From: Paraburkholderia lacunae
Lineage (GTDB): Bacteria; Pseudomonadota; Gammaproteobacteria; Burkholderiales; Burkholderiaceae
Direction: 5' to 3'
Assembly: GCF_003353175.1 (NCBI RefSeq)
Contig: NZ_QHKS01000024.1
Coordinates: forward strand, 1 to 64,000
DNA: 64,000 bases
Each line of letters opens with the position of its first letter. Position 1 is the stretch's first letter. The translations under genes were made by a program, and so were the position numbers. Positions 43,123-52,241 of the stretch are shown in pieces. The notes beneath the pieces are model-generated. The model saw only the letters and a list, made by a program, of their open reading frames with translations, was not told where the DNA came from and did no database searches.

Positions 43123-43254
43123 CCTGATTTCAACTTACGCCGTTGATGCAATGGCACCCCTTGAGCGGCGTGACCAGGCCGGCGGCAACAAACTCCTCGC
43201 GGAAGCACCCAATATCAGTGAGGCGTTCTGCTTGAACAAAAAAACTTCGCGCGC

Positions 43255-43638
43255 TCAAGCCCCCTTTCCCTGAACCGGGTCTTCTTGCGGAGACAGTCGA
43301 ATGTCGTCAGCCAATCCCCGCTCGGCTCGATTGACGAATCCACAGTCCAGCAGGATCTGACAGAAGGTATCGGGAGAGCATGGTGCCCCGGCCAGTTCGC
43401 TCAGTCGGGCGAGAACATCAGAGAACGAAGCAAGAACCGACCAACTGTCGTAGTAGGCGTGCAGTTGCGGTACGACCTCGTTGCCCAGATTTTCCCAACG
43501 GACGGAAAGCATACCAACCGTTCCGCCGCCCTCCACCCGGTAGAGGCCCAAGGTTACGGCCGAGACAACGCCCATTACCCTGCAATAGGACGCGGTGTTC
43601 AAATAGAACTCGCGCCTAAGATGCTCATTGTCGTTCAT
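43255..43638 (-). CDS. Hypothetical protein
   Basis: This 127-residue protein (MNDNEHLRREFYLNTASYCR...) has a central hydrophobic strand-rich region (MGVVSAVTLGLYRVEGGGTVGML) and a helical C-terminal half with three cysteines (APCSPDTFCQILLDCGF). Start 43638 is taken because the in-frame extension to 43722 lacks a ribosome site. It is codirectional with the two small genes to the left. Function unknown. Confidence 0.5.
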   Translation of the reverse strand: MNDNEHLRREFYLNTASYCRVMGVVSAVTLGLYRVEGGGTVGMLSVRWENLGNEVVPQLHAYYDSWSVLASFSDVLARLSELAGAPCSPDTFCQILLDCGFVNRAERGLADDIRLSPQEDPVQGKGA

Positions 43639-43791
43639 GGCCTTGTCCTGTCGGAGCGTTTGCGGTTGTAACTCGTATAACGGCGCGCAAACACCGATGC
43701 TTGAGTCTCGCGTTATCGACAACCCGACGGGACACCTATAAAAGGACCGGCGGGACCGGCGCGAATGGGCTCCGCTGCCCAGCCTCGACGG

Positions 43792-45045
43792 TTAGCGCGT
43801 CCGCGCCCATTGGGCGAGGCCCGCGCAGGCAATCAGTAAGGTACCCGTGACGAAAAACACCGAATGCAGTCCGAGGTACACACCGATCTGCCCGCCAATC
43901 ACCGGACCGACGACCTGACCGCTGAATTGGGCGGATTGCAGATAGCCGAGCATTTGCCCCGTTTTGCTTTCATCCACGGAATGTCTGGCCAGCTTGGAGA
44001 TGGCAGGCAGAAGCCCGGCGAGGCTCATGCCCATCAGCATCCGCAATCCGCCCAGTTGCCACCACTGGGTGACGAAGGCCTGAGGAATCATCGCGAACCC
44101 CGTGAGTACCAGGCAGCCGATGATGACGTTCCAGCCACCGATGCGGTCGGCCAATGCGCCGAGCCGGGCTGCCGTCAGCATGCTGCCTAACGCGGAACAC
44201 GCCATCACCACGCCCGCAATGCGAGTCACGTGATCAGCGCGAACGCCGAGGCCGCCAATGTAGACGGTGATGATCGGCTCGATCGACATATTCGCAAGCA
44301 GAACCATCATCGCCGTCGCGAGGAGCGCAGCTACGATGGCGTAATTCGTGCGATGAGTCGGCGCTGCCGTCCTGTTGGCTGCACGCCCCCCGGCGTCGGC
44401 CGGATGAAAATCCTCCTGGACGACGACGATCGTGAGCAGGGCCGCCACTGCGATCATCGCTCCGCCGGCGAAAAAGGTGCCGCGAATTCCGATCCATCCC
44501 GGCAACACGCCGCCAACCAACGGTCCGATGAGACTTCCCGCGAGCGCGCCGGTCGAGAGAATCCCCAACGCCCAGCCAGCCCGGTCGCGGGGCACCTGAG
44601 TGCCGACCATGACGGTGGCGGCAGACGCGTAGCCGCCCACCAGCCCCGCGATCAGGCGCAGCGCGACCAGTTGATGGACCGTATGGGCGACGCCGATCAG
44701 CGACATCACCACGGCCATGCCTACCGCTGCCCGAACGAGCATGGGCTTGCGGCCGTACCGATCGGCAAGACGTCCCCAGAGCGGCGCGGTGATGGCTGTC
44801 CCGAGAAACGTCGCACCGAACGCGACCCCCGACCATTCGATGATCGCCGACTGCGATTCGACACCGAGTTGCCGAACGTAGAGCGGCAGAAACGGCAACA
44901 GCATGCTCAGACTAACCAGCGTGGTGAACGAACCGAACACGCAGACGGCCAGATTGCGTCGCCAGTAGTTCTCGTTGCGTTCGGCATAGCCGAGCGGCGC
45001 CGGCTGGCGCGCAGGCGGGAATGGAGAGTGAGCGGTTTGATTCAT
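43792..45045 (-). CDS. MFS transporter (DHA1-type drug exporter)
   Basis: This 417-residue membrane protein has about twelve transmembrane helices with the MFS motif A variant GRLADRYGRKPML between helices 2 and 3 and its repeat-half counterpart GALADRIGGW. Such proteins export drugs or metabolites with a proton gradient. The N-terminal cytoplasmic stretch is Pro-rich. A LysR gene lies 204 bp upstream on the same strand, its likely regulator. Substrate cannot be deduced. Confidence 0.88.
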   Translation of the reverse strand: MNQTAHSPFPPARQPAPLGYAERNENYWRRNLAVCVFGSFTTLVSLSMLLPFLPLYVRQLGVESQSAIIEWSGVAFGATFLGTAITAPLWGRLADRYGRKPMLVRAAVGMAVVMSLIGVAHTVHQLVALRLIAGLVGGYASAATVMVGTQVPRDRAGWALGILSTGALAGSLIGPLVGGVLPGWIGIRGTFFAGGAMIAVAALLTIVVVQEDFHPADAGGRAANRTAAPTHRTNYAIVAALLATAMMVLLANMSIEPIITVYIGGLGVRADHVTRIAGVVMACSALGSMLTAARLGALADRIGGWNVIIGCLVLTGFAMIPQAFVTQWWQLGGLRMLMGMSLAGLLPAISKLARHSVDESKTGQMLGYLQSAQFSGQVVGPVIGGQIGVYLGLHSVFFVTGTLLIACAGLAQWARTR

Positions 45046-45249
45046 TTCGTCCTCAGCGCAGGAAGCAGATCGACAGGAAGCGCGAGCGCCAATGAAGCGG
45101 TGCCGACCGCGAACAACATCCTGTAGTCATCCCCGCTACCGGAGAACAGGAGGCAACAACAGGCACCCGTCTTTGATGGGGCCACTCTAGATTGAATCGA
45201 TTGGAGGGAGAATCGCCGACATGCGGAAGACATTCTTCCGCCGTGCGAT

Positions 45250-46176
45250 TCAATCGGCATCGGTAACGAGCCCCAACTGCTTGAAGTGCCGGCGCAGGCG
45301 GGGCGCGGCGAAATCCACGAAGGCGCGTACCTTCGGTACCGAAAGGCGTCCATGCGGCGTCAGGAGATGAACCGGTAGCGGCGCCTGCTCGCTATCGCGC
45401 AGGACGATCTTCAGCGATCCCTCCTTGATCTCCTGGGCGAGGTGATAGGAGAACATTCGTGTGACGCCGTGGCCGGCAACCGTCGAAGCGACAGCCGCAC
45501 GGATAGTGTTGACGATGAAACGCGGCGTGAACTGCACGACCTGAGGTATCGGCGAGCCGCTCGACGTCGGGAAGGTCCACGAGTCCACCCCGAAATGCGT
45601 CATCGAGATGATTCGGTGGTGAGCGAGATCAGCCGGCTCGTCGATGCGTGGATGTTTGGCGAGGTACCCGGGGGATGCCGCGACGACGCGTCGAACTTCA
45701 CCGACGGGTATGGCGATCAGCGTCGAATCCGGCAGATGCGCAATGCGCAGCGCCACGTCGATGCCCTCGTCGATCAGACTGACTGGCCGGTCGAGCAGTT
45801 GCAGGCGAACCGAAACGGCTGGAAAGCGCTCGATAAAATCGTCGATTATCGGCCGCAGCAGGTCCTCGCCAGCGGCGACCGGGGCAGTGACCGTCAGCAG
45901 ACCGCGCGGCGCCGAGCGCTCATGCGCAACCAGCATGTCGGCTTCTTCGAGGTCGGTCAGGATGCGTCGGCACGCTGACGCGTAACGTTTGCCCGCTTCG
46001 CTAAGCTTGATGGTCCGCGTGGTGCGATGGAGCAGGGCCGTGCCCGTATGCTCTTCAAGGAAGGCAATCGCCCGGCTCACTGCCGCGGGTGAGCGGCCAA
46101 GCCGACGCCCCGCGCCAGCCAGACTGCCTTCGTCGAGCGTTGCGATAAACACTTTCATCGCGTCGATTCGGTCCAT
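45250..46176 (-). CDS. LysR-family regulator
   Basis: This 308-residue LysR protein has an N-terminal winged helix (FIATLDEGSLAGAGRRLGRSPAAVSRAIAFLEEHTGTALLHRTTRTIKLSEAG) and a type 2 periplasmic-binding-like effector domain. It belongs to the CrgA/DmlR-like group. It is located 204 bp upstream of the MFS exporter gene and in the same direction, so control of that exporter is the most likely role. Confidence 0.86.
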   Translation of the reverse strand: MDRIDAMKVFIATLDEGSLAGAGRRLGRSPAAVSRAIAFLEEHTGTALLHRTTRTIKLSEAGKRYASACRRILTDLEEADMLVAHERSAPRGLLTVTAPVAAGEDLLRPIIDDFIERFPAVSVRLQLLDRPVSLIDEGIDVALRIAHLPDSTLIAIPVGEVRRVVAASPGYLAKHPRIDEPADLAHHRIISMTHFGVDSWTFPTSSGSPIPQVVQFTPRFIVNTIRAAVASTVAGHGVTRMFSYHLAQEIKEGSLKIVLRDSEQAPLPVHLLTPHGRLSVPKVRAFVDFAAPRLRRHFKQLGLVTDAD

Positions 46177-46342
46177 GTCGCGTCAATAGTCCGGAGCGAG
46201 ATTGTTTCCGGAAGTCTACCGTGCGACGGACCGGCGTGCGGTGCCGCTCATGCCGGAGAAACGTAATCTGGCTGCGGAATTGCGATGGAACGCTGATGTC
46301 CAGATTGACTCTTGTACCGCTAAAGGACCTGAGCCCCTTCAT

Positions 46343-46609
46343 TCACGCGATCGTGTACCTGTTCTGGGGGCCACCGCTATAAAGGCTTCTGGCAAGTTCC
46401 AGAATTCGGTCGCGGTTGCGGTCGAAGGCTGCCAGCAACGCGTGCTCGTCAGAACCCATGTCAGGGTTCAGCTTCGTCAGCATCGCATCGTCGACCAGAA
46501 AGGCAATCTCGCGAGAATTGTCGTAGCCCCAGAAGCACACACAGTGTCTTGAAGCGTCGTAGATGCGACTGGGATTAGGAAAGTTGATCACCACGCTACT
46601 TTTTCCCAT
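46343..46609 (-). CDS. DUF1488-family protein
   Basis: This 88-residue protein matches the small DUF1488 family layout: INFPNPSRIYDASRHCVCFWGYDNSREIAFLV at the N-terminus, followed by a helical half (FDRNRDRILELARSLY). Members occur next to stress and surface genes in proteobacteria but their function is unknown. The ATG touches the stop codon of the upstream gene (TAG then ATG), so the two are co-translated. Confidence 0.65.
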   Translation of the reverse strand: MGKSSVVINFPNPSRIYDASRHCVCFWGYDNSREIAFLVDDAMLTKLNPDMGSDEHALLAAFDRNRDRILELARSLYSGGPQNRYTIA

Positions 46610-46795
46610 CTACTCACCGGAACAGGAATATCGCCACTTGCTCGCGTTGACATTGATGCGGGCATCACTGTCGCGCCGCTTCTGGGCGCGCTCGTTTTCC
46701 GCCTTCTCCAGTGCAGCGGCGCGCGCCTTCTGCGTGACGACGAAGTCGCTGTGCCTGCTAGGTGAAGGCGAATACACTTTGGTTTGCTTTGGCAT
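46610..46795 (-). CDS. Small hypothetical protein
   Basis: This 61-residue hydrophilic protein (MPKQTKVYSPSPSRHSDF...) has a helical, highly charged middle (QKARAAALEKAENERAQKRRD) and a short C-terminal WRYSC motif. Its stop codon abuts the start of the DUF1488 gene, which argues for a real two-gene unit. The frame extends to 46846 but without a ribosome site. Function unknown. Confidence 0.5.
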   Translation of the reverse strand: MPKQTKVYSPSPSRHSDFVVTQKARAAALEKAENERAQKRRDSDARINVNASKWRYSCSGE

Positions 46796-47082
46796 GCTGG
46801 TTCCTATAAAAAATTTCAAATATCGAGGCCGATGCGACAACCGCATTTCGCGGACGGCACCCCGTATGAGAGGCGCGATCGGGTGCTTGCGCGCTTACCG
46901 CCTGCAACAACTCCTGCGCACCGAATGCCGGGCCGAACCCTACAGCGCCGCCCGGGTTTGCGCTCCTGCAGAAGTAGTCTGAACAAATGCGGCAATCGCT
47001 GCGATTTCTGGTCCCTGACAGACTCTGGCCACGAGCCGAACGCGGTGGGGTTCCCGACGCCGGCCCGCGGACCGGCCGGAAT

Positions 47083-47400
47083 CTAGTGCCTGGGCCCCTT
47101 CATTCCCTCGGCTTCCATGGCGGCATTGCGCTCCTCGCATGCCTCAATGGGTTCCATTGTCTCGTCGACAGAAGCTGTCGCGCGTTCCGTGGCCGCCCTG
47201 GTTTCGTTGACAGTTGCGCCGGATCCTCCGTCTTCGTCGCCCGGGGGCTCCAGCATGTCGTCAAGCATGGCCTCTAACTCCGGCGTGTTCCACGGAGCGC
47301 CATGCTGCCTCTTCCTCTTGATGTAGTGCCTGACTTCTGCGTCCTGCTCCGTAGTCAATGGAAGACCGTGAAAGGTGCTTTTGGGGGTAGCTTCAACCAT
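47083..47400 (-). CDS. Acidic hypothetical protein
   Basis: This 105-residue protein has an N-terminal helix pair with a Lys/Arg patch (LTTEQDAEVRHYIKRKRQ) followed by a conserved-looking acidic stretch (PELEAMLDDMLEPPGDEDGG) and a low-complexity Ala/Thr/Glu tail. It appears soluble and partly disordered. No family recognised. It is a lone gene in a region of small genes. Confidence 0.45.
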   Translation of the reverse strand: MVEATPKSTFHGLPLTTEQDAEVRHYIKRKRQHGAPWNTPELEAMLDDMLEPPGDEDGGSGATVNETRAATERATASVDETMEPIEACEERNAAMEAEGMKGPRH

Positions 47401-47824
47401 GGTACTGCTCCCGGGTTTGTCCTGTTTCGAGTGTAGTCCTGTTGTGCTTAAGAAGCGCTAACTATCGGTCACCGCATCGACCAACCCTTCCGTCCGCACC
47501 AACTTTCCGACGCTCCTCAGGTTCTTCGCAACACCGCCCCGTTTACCGGTCCTTGCCTTGTTACTACAGCAAGCGCGAGGAATCGCATCGCGCAATCTGC
47601 CGATGCTACTCCGTGACGCCGCGGTGTTCCATCAGAAAACTCAAAATGAGGACTTTCAACTTTTTATATCCGTGTATGCTGGAAGAAATACCCGTCGAAT
47701 CGTTCACCCGAGCTGGAAAAGTCGGTTAAGACGCTGTGCATGTCCTTCATGAAGTTGAAGGCCCGATCACACTGTTACAGCAGGTTTCGACAGCAGCAGT
47801 GACGCTTGAATCAGGTAGAACGAC
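47401..47824. other. Noncoding stretch before the transglutaminase pair
   Basis: About 420 bp with only short, poorly composed frames, and AT-richer than the neighbours around 47650-47690. It should contain the promoter for the transglutaminase-like pair. Confidence 0.4.
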
Positions 47825-48700
47825 ATGAGTGGGCCGCGATGCCTCACTGTTCGACATAAGAGCACCTATCGCTATTCTGAGCCAGTGAGTTTCGGTGCGC
47901 ATCGGATGATGTTTCGCCCACGCTCCGGCCACGACCTGCGTCTCGTGAGTTCACAGTTGTGCATTACGCCGACACCCGCCCGCCTGCACTGGCTGCACGA
48001 TGTGTTCGACAATTCGGTCGCAATCGCCACGTTCTCCGACGAGGCATCTCAGCTCCTGTTCGATAGCACGGTCACGCTCGAGCACTACGAAGCGCCACTG
48101 CCCGAATATGCGATCGAGCCTTATGCCGCGACCTGGCCGTTCGCGTACACCAACGAGGAGGCCACAGATCTCGTGAATGCGCGGAGCCGCCGGTACCCTG
48201 ATGCGGCCGTCGACAGGTGGGCGCGCAGTTTCATTGCGCGAGGTGGCAACACGTCGACGATGGCGCTCCTGCGCGCCATGACGACGGAGATCAAAGACGG
48301 ATTTCTTTATGTCCGGCGCGAGGAGAAGGGTGTCTACCGCCCGGCTGATACGTTGTGCCGTCGAAGTGGCAGCTGCCGCGATTTCGCCGTTCTCATGATC
48401 GACGCAGCTCGCTCCCTGGGTCTCGCCGCACGGTTCGTAAGTGGCTACATCTTTGTCCCGGATCACGACACCACTCAAGGAGGAGGGGCCACACACGCAT
48501 GGTTACAAATCTTCCTGCCGGGCGCGGGCTGGGTGGATTTCGATCCGACCAACAGCATTATCGGAAATCAGCACCTGATTCGGGTAGCCGTGGCGTGGGA
48601 TCAGCATCAGGCCTTGCCCTTGTGGGGAACCTGGACAGGGACGCCAGAGTCGTTTCGCGGTTTGGATGTCGAAGTGAGTGTCACCGAGGACCGCTGTTGA
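47825..48700 (+). CDS. Transglutaminase-like protein 1
   Basis: This 291-residue protein has an N-terminal beta domain (HKSTYRYSEPVSFGAHRMMFRPR, the bacterial transglutaminase N-terminal domain) and a transglutaminase/protease core. The catalytic triad is visible: Cys in GSCRDFAVLMIDAARSLG, His in ATHAWLQIFLPG and Asp in WVDFDPTNS. Such proteins act as peptidases or amidohydrolases rather than crosslinkers, and are often tied to peptide or polymer processing. A related gene follows after 24 bp, so the two probably form an operon and may form a complex. Confidence 0.85.
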   Translation: MSGPRCLTVRHKSTYRYSEPVSFGAHRMMFRPRSGHDLRLVSSQLCITPTPARLHWLHDVFDNSVAIATFSDEASQLLFDSTVTLEHYEAPLPEYAIEPYAATWPFAYTNEEATDLVNARSRRYPDAAVDRWARSFIARGGNTSTMALLRAMTTEIKDGFLYVRREEKGVYRPADTLCRRSGSCRDFAVLMIDAARSLGLAARFVSGYIFVPDHDTTQGGGATHAWLQIFLPGAGWVDFDPTNSIIGNQHLIRVAVAWDQHQALPLWGTWTGTPESFRGLDVEVSVTEDRC

Positions 48701-48724
48701 ATCTTTTTGCGAAAGGCCGCTGCA

Positions 48725-49534
48725 ATGAAACTTCGTGTTGGCTATGAACTGATCTACGAGTGCGTGCAGTACACCCCGATGATGCTGATGCTGAACACGC
48801 ACTACTCGCGCGTGCAGGATGTATTGTCGGCGGATCTACTTGTCGTCGATCCATCGGTGACCATCCTGCAGTATCGGGATGGTTTCGGCAATCTCTGTAG
48901 CCGACTCGTCGCACCGCCGGGTCGAATCGAAATGTCGACGACCGCGTTGCTTGAGATTTCCGACCAACCCGAAGAGCGGGAGCCTTACGGTTACCAGCAT
49001 CCGGTCGAGGAATTGCCTGACGAATGCATGGTGTTTCTGCTAGGTAGCCGCTATTGCGAGACCGATTTGTTGTCCGATGCCGCGTGGCAGCTTTTTGGCA
49101 AATCGCCGCCCGGCCGCGATCGGGTGCAAGCGATCTGTGATTTTGTTCATCGCCATATTGTCTTTGGGTACGAGTTTGCCCGATCGACCAAAACAGCGTG
49201 GCAGGTCTACCACGAGCGACGGGGCGTGTGTCGCGATTTTGCCCACCTGGCAGTCACATTCTGTCGGGCCATGAACATTCCGGCGCGTTACTGCACGGGA
49301 TATATCAGTGACATCGGCGTGGCCCCACCCTATAGCGCTATGGACTTCGCGGCCTGGTTCGAGGCGTATGTCGGCGGCTGCTGGCAGACATTCGATCCGC
49401 GCAACAACGTGCAGCGCACCGGACGGGTGTTGATGGCCCGCGGACGAGATGCTGCCGATGTCGCGATAAGCAACACTTTCGGCCCGGCAAAGCTGGTGAA
49501 TTTCACCGTGCATTGCGCGCCCGAGGTGGGGTGA
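48725..49534 (+). CDS. Transglutaminase-like protein 2, catalytic His replaced
   Basis: This 269-residue protein is a second transglutaminase-like protein. It retains the Cys motif GVCRDFAHLAVTFCRAMNIPARY and the Asp motif CWQTFDPRNN. The position of the catalytic His, two residues before the Trp of the HAW motif in copy 1, is Ala here (MDFAAWFEAYV). It may be inactive or use another base, and could act as a partner of copy 1. The ATG at 48725 follows a purine-rich leader after the copy 1 stop. Function is inferred only at family level. Confidence 0.8.
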   Translation: MKLRVGYELIYECVQYTPMMLMLNTHYSRVQDVLSADLLVVDPSVTILQYRDGFGNLCSRLVAPPGRIEMSTTALLEISDQPEEREPYGYQHPVEELPDECMVFLLGSRYCETDLLSDAAWQLFGKSPPGRDRVQAICDFVHRHIVFGYEFARSTKTAWQVYHERRGVCRDFAHLAVTFCRAMNIPARYCTGYISDIGVAPPYSAMDFAAWFEAYVGGCWQTFDPRNNVQRTGRVLMARGRDAADVAISNTFGPAKLVNFTVHCAPEVG

Positions 49535-49717
49535 TCGGCCGGGCAGGCCGCCGTCGACGTCATCCTTGGAGCCGCTGAGTAGCAGCGCACCTGCATCGCA
49601 CTATGCAACTGCGCGACAAGGTTCGCGCGAAACAAGGAGCGTTGTATGAAGATCGCTCCTGCTATTTCTCTGGTTACCTAAAATATAAGCATGGTTCTGA
49701 CCTCAAGGGAGGCTGCC

Positions 49718-49876
49718 ATGAGCCAGTCAATGATCAGTTTTGTAGTGGGGATCGTGGTGGTGCTGTGCGTCGCGATATTTGCCGCGATACGGTACGGGCG
49801 GGCGCACAAAAGCGAGCCGGTTGCCCGTTGGCTGGATACGCATCCGATCCGGGACTGGATGCGCCATAAGCACTGA
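49718..49876 (+). CDS. Small single-helix membrane protein
   Basis: This 52-residue protein has one hydrophobic helix (MISFVVGIVVVLCVAIFAAI) followed by a basic C-terminal tail (RWLDTHPIRDWMRHKH). A GGGAGG site precedes the ATG at 49718. It probably sits in the inner membrane with its tail in the cytoplasm. Function unknown. It is followed by a second short membrane gene. Confidence 0.5.
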   Translation: MSQSMISFVVGIVVVLCVAIFAAIRYGRAHKSEPVARWLDTHPIRDWMRHKH

Positions 49877-49980
49877 GTGATTCAACATGATCTTTGGAAG
49901 CGCTGGGGCGCGCGCGTGCTATTTCTCTATCGCGCGGTCTGTCGCCTGAAGTAAAGCGAGAACAGATTGAAAAGGATGAT

Positions 49981-50148
49981 ATGACGTACGCAATGTGGGG
50001 CATCGCGGTCGGGCTGGCACTGATGTTCGGCGTGTCGCTGCGGCGATACAGGCGCAGCCTTCTGCGGAAGCGGGAGATCCGTTGGATGGGTGAGCACCAT
50101 GTATTGGACAGGTTACGCAAGCAATTGGGATTGTCGTTTGAGAAATGA
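49981..50148 (+). CDS. Small single-helix membrane protein
   Basis: This 55-residue protein has an N-terminal helix (TYAMWGIAVGLALMFGV) and a strongly basic tail (RRYRRSLLRKREIRW...). The ATG at 49981 follows an AAAAGGA site. Like its neighbour at 49718 it is predicted to be inner-membrane anchored. No function recognised. Confidence 0.45.
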   Translation: MTYAMWGIAVGLALMFGVSLRRYRRSLLRKREIRWMGEHHVLDRLRKQLGLSFEK

Positions 50149-50205
50149 CGTGCGCTCGGCAGATTGGCTGGTTGCAAAAGGCTGTTTTTTGGAGGAGTTG
50201 GCGAA

Positions 50206-50412
50206 ATGACCATGAATTACGCAGGCAGGTCGCACGATGAAGCCGTGGCAGCGCGGCACGGGCAGAAGCAGAAGGCGCAGGAACAGGCAGGCGGCGAAAT
50301 GGCGATAGAGGGGACGGAGGCCGACGCGGAGCATAGTTGCGGCGAGCTCTCCGAGCGGGGAAAGCAGGTATGGCGAAGTGGGAGCGGAATCAACGGTGGG
50401 GGAAAGGAGTGA
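50206..50412 (+). CDS. Small hydrophilic hypothetical protein
   Basis: This 68-residue protein (MTMNYAGRSHDEAVAARHGQKQ...) is rich in Ala, Glu, Gly and Gln and likely disordered. The ATG at 50206 has a GGAGG-like site (TTGGAGGAG) upstream. It is the third short plus-strand gene in this stretch. Function unknown, and coding status is moderate. Confidence 0.4.
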   Translation: MTMNYAGRSHDEAVAARHGQKQKAQEQAGGEMAIEGTEADAEHSCGELSERGKQVWRSGSGINGGGKE

Positions 50413-50577
50413 TGGGGTCTCGGTGATCTGATGCAACAGGCGGAGCACATCAGGCGCTGGAGCCGGTGGGAGCAGCCAACCGGACCGACGCGAGTAAGGA
50501 GACGGCAGCAGAGAAATGCTCTGATAGCCGCGGCACCATGCTGTTATGCAAGTGCGCCGCGGTCAGGGTTGCGCGGC

Positions 50578-51606
50578 TTACTTCAGACGCGCTTGCAACT
50601 CGTTCGCAAGCTGCCGGGTTGCAGCTTTGGTCGGCGCGTCTGCGGCGAGCGCGTTAAGCAGGCCAAAGTCATGGATCGTACCGTTGTAGCGGATCGTGGT
50701 GACTTCATTGCCCGCAGCGTCGAGCTTGCGACCGTAGGCCTCGCCTTCATCGCGCAGCACGTCGAACTGCGCCACCTGGATCAGCGCCGGCGGCAGGCCT
50801 TTCAGCTGATCCGCTGAAGCACGCAACGGTGAAGCGTAAATCTCGTTACGCTGCTTCGGATCCTTTGTATAAGCATCCCAGAACCACTTCATCATCGGCC
50901 GGGTCAGGAAATGACCTTCCGGATAGGCGTTGTACGAGCCGTCGCTGAAATCGTTGTCCGTCACCGGCCACATCAGGCCTTGAAAGCGGATTGCGGGGCT
51001 CTGCTTGTTCTTCGCCATCAAGGAGACGACCGCGGCCATGTTGCCGCCGACGCTGTTGCCCACTACCGCGAGGCGGCTGCCGTCGACACCGATTTCATTG
51101 CCATGGGCCGCGACCCATTTGGTGGCCGCGTACGCCTGGTTGATCGCCACCGGGTAGCGTGCTTCGGGCGACGGCGTGTAATTGACGAACACCGCCACGG
51201 CCCCGGATTGCACGACGAGGTCGCGCACCAGCCGCTCGTGGGTCTGGAAGTCGCCAAGGATCCAGCCGCCGCCGTGGAAGAACATGAAGACCGGCAGCGT
51301 ACCTGTTGCGCCTTGCGGCCGCACGATCGTGATCGGCACGGTGATGCCGTCCTGCTCGACGGTCTTGTTCGACACCTCGATGCCCGACAGATCGACCTTC
51401 ACGCTGTTCTGCGCACCGATCAGAACCTGGCGCGCTTGCGCCGGCGTCAACGTGTTGATTGCCGGTCCGGTGCCGCTGTTCAGCGCATGGAGGAACTGGC
51501 TGGTCACCAGATCGGGCGAGGTGGGTGTTGCCGGGCTCGCGGCGACGGCGAGGGTGGTGCTGGCCGCAAGTACGGCGGCCAGCAGCAAGGGCTTGAATGT
51601 CTTCAT
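50578..51606 (-). CDS. Secreted alpha/beta hydrolase (HSL-type esterase)
   Basis: This 342-residue protein has a Sec signal (FKPLLLAAVLAASTTLAVAA) and a hormone-sensitive-lipase type alpha/beta hydrolase fold. The oxyanion motif is HGGGW, the nucleophile Ser is in GNSVGG, the Asp is in DVLRDEG and the His in TIHDFGLL. It probably cleaves short acyl esters in the periplasm. It lies 39 bp downstream of the ohr-type gene in the same direction, so it is likely part of the same TetR-controlled unit. Confidence 0.87.
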   Translation of the reverse strand: MKTFKPLLLAAVLAASTTLAVAASPATPTSPDLVTSQFLHALNSGTGPAINTLTPAQARQVLIGAQNSVKVDLSGIEVSNKTVEQDGITVPITIVRPQGATGTLPVFMFFHGGGWILGDFQTHERLVRDLVVQSGAVAVFVNYTPSPEARYPVAINQAYAATKWVAAHGNEIGVDGSRLAVVGNSVGGNMAAVVSLMAKNKQSPAIRFQGLMWPVTDNDFSDGSYNAYPEGHFLTRPMMKWFWDAYTKDPKQRNEIYASPLRASADQLKGLPPALIQVAQFDVLRDEGEAYGRKLDAAGNEVTTIRYNGTIHDFGLLNALAADAPTKAATRQLANELQARLK

Positions 51607-51645
51607 GGCTTGGTCCTATGCGAGTCGATTGGGCGCGTCGCGTGG

Positions 51646-52071
51646 TTAAACGATCGTGAGGGTGACGTCGATGTTGCCGCGGGTGGCATTCGAGTACGGA
51701 CAGACGATGTGCGCCTTGTCGACGAGTGCCTGTGCCGCTTCGCGCGCCATGCCGGGCAGGGAGATTTTCAGTTCGACTTCGATGCCGAAGCCGTTCGGAA
51801 TTGCGCCGATGCCGACGCTGCCGTCAATCGAGACGTCTGCGGGGATGGCGACCTTGTCGCGCGCGGCCACGAACTTCATCGCGCCAAGGAAGCAGGCGCT
51901 ATAGCCGGCGGCAAAAAGCTGTTCGGGATTGGCTCCTTCGCCGCCCGCACCGCCCAATTCCCTGGGCGTGGTCAATTTGAAGTCGAGGTTACCTGCGGGG
52001 ACGACTGCACGGCCGTCGCGGCCGCCAGTGGCGTGGGCATGGGCGCGGTAGAGGACTTTTTCGAGTGACAT
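51646..52071 (-). CDS. Organic hydroperoxide resistance protein (Ohr/OsmC family)
   Basis: This 141-residue protein carries the two redox cysteines of the Ohr/OsmC family, one in YSACFLGAM and one in HIVCPYSNATRGN. It reduces organic hydroperoxides using lipoyl-protein thiols. Two palindromic sites lie in the 170 bp upstream, and a TetR gene is next. Ohr genes are usually controlled by OhrR (MarR family), so TetR control, if true, is notable. An esterase gene follows closely. Confidence 0.88.
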   Translation of the reverse strand: MSLEKVLYRAHAHATGGRDGRAVVPAGNLDFKLTTPRELGGAGGEGANPEQLFAAGYSACFLGAMKFVAARDKVAIPADVSIDGSVGIGAIPNGFGIEVELKISLPGMAREAAQALVDKAHIVCPYSNATRGNIDVTLTIV

Positions 52072-52110
52072 GGTGAAGCTCCTTTAAGGAAGGTGACAAT
52101 TAGATTTTGC

Positions 52111-52126
52111 TATCTACTACTAGATA
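52111..52126. promoter_or_regulatory. TetR operator candidate, copy 1
   Basis: TATCTACTACTAGATA is a perfect palindrome with a 4-bp centre, located about 40 bp upstream of the ohr-type start codon. Two related copies lie at 52177 and 52820, flanking the tetR gene. Confidence 0.7.
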
Positions 52127-52168
52127 GATTTATGTGTAAAAAAACGGATGATTCGACAGCGCATTCAT

Positions 52169-52200
52169 CTTTAATCTATCTACTCAAAGATAGATTAAAG
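52169..52200. promoter_or_regulatory. TetR operator candidate, copy 2, within a 12-bp inverted repeat
   Basis: CTTTAATCTATC and GATAGATTAAAG form a perfect 12-bp inverted repeat around TACTCAAA. Embedded in it, at 52177-52192, is TATCTACTCAAAGATA, which differs by one base from a perfect version of the operator palindrome. It lies between the tetR stop and the ohr promoter and could also fold as a transcript-end hairpin. Confidence 0.6.
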
Positions 52201-52241
52201 GGTAAAACAAAGAGGTGGCTTACCACCTCACATCGATTGCG

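Noticed and set aside
52169..52200. Simple terminator of tetR
   Set aside because: The 12-bp inverted repeat is AT-rich, lacks a T-run on the minus strand and contains the operator motif found at two other sites, so a regulatory role is favoured.
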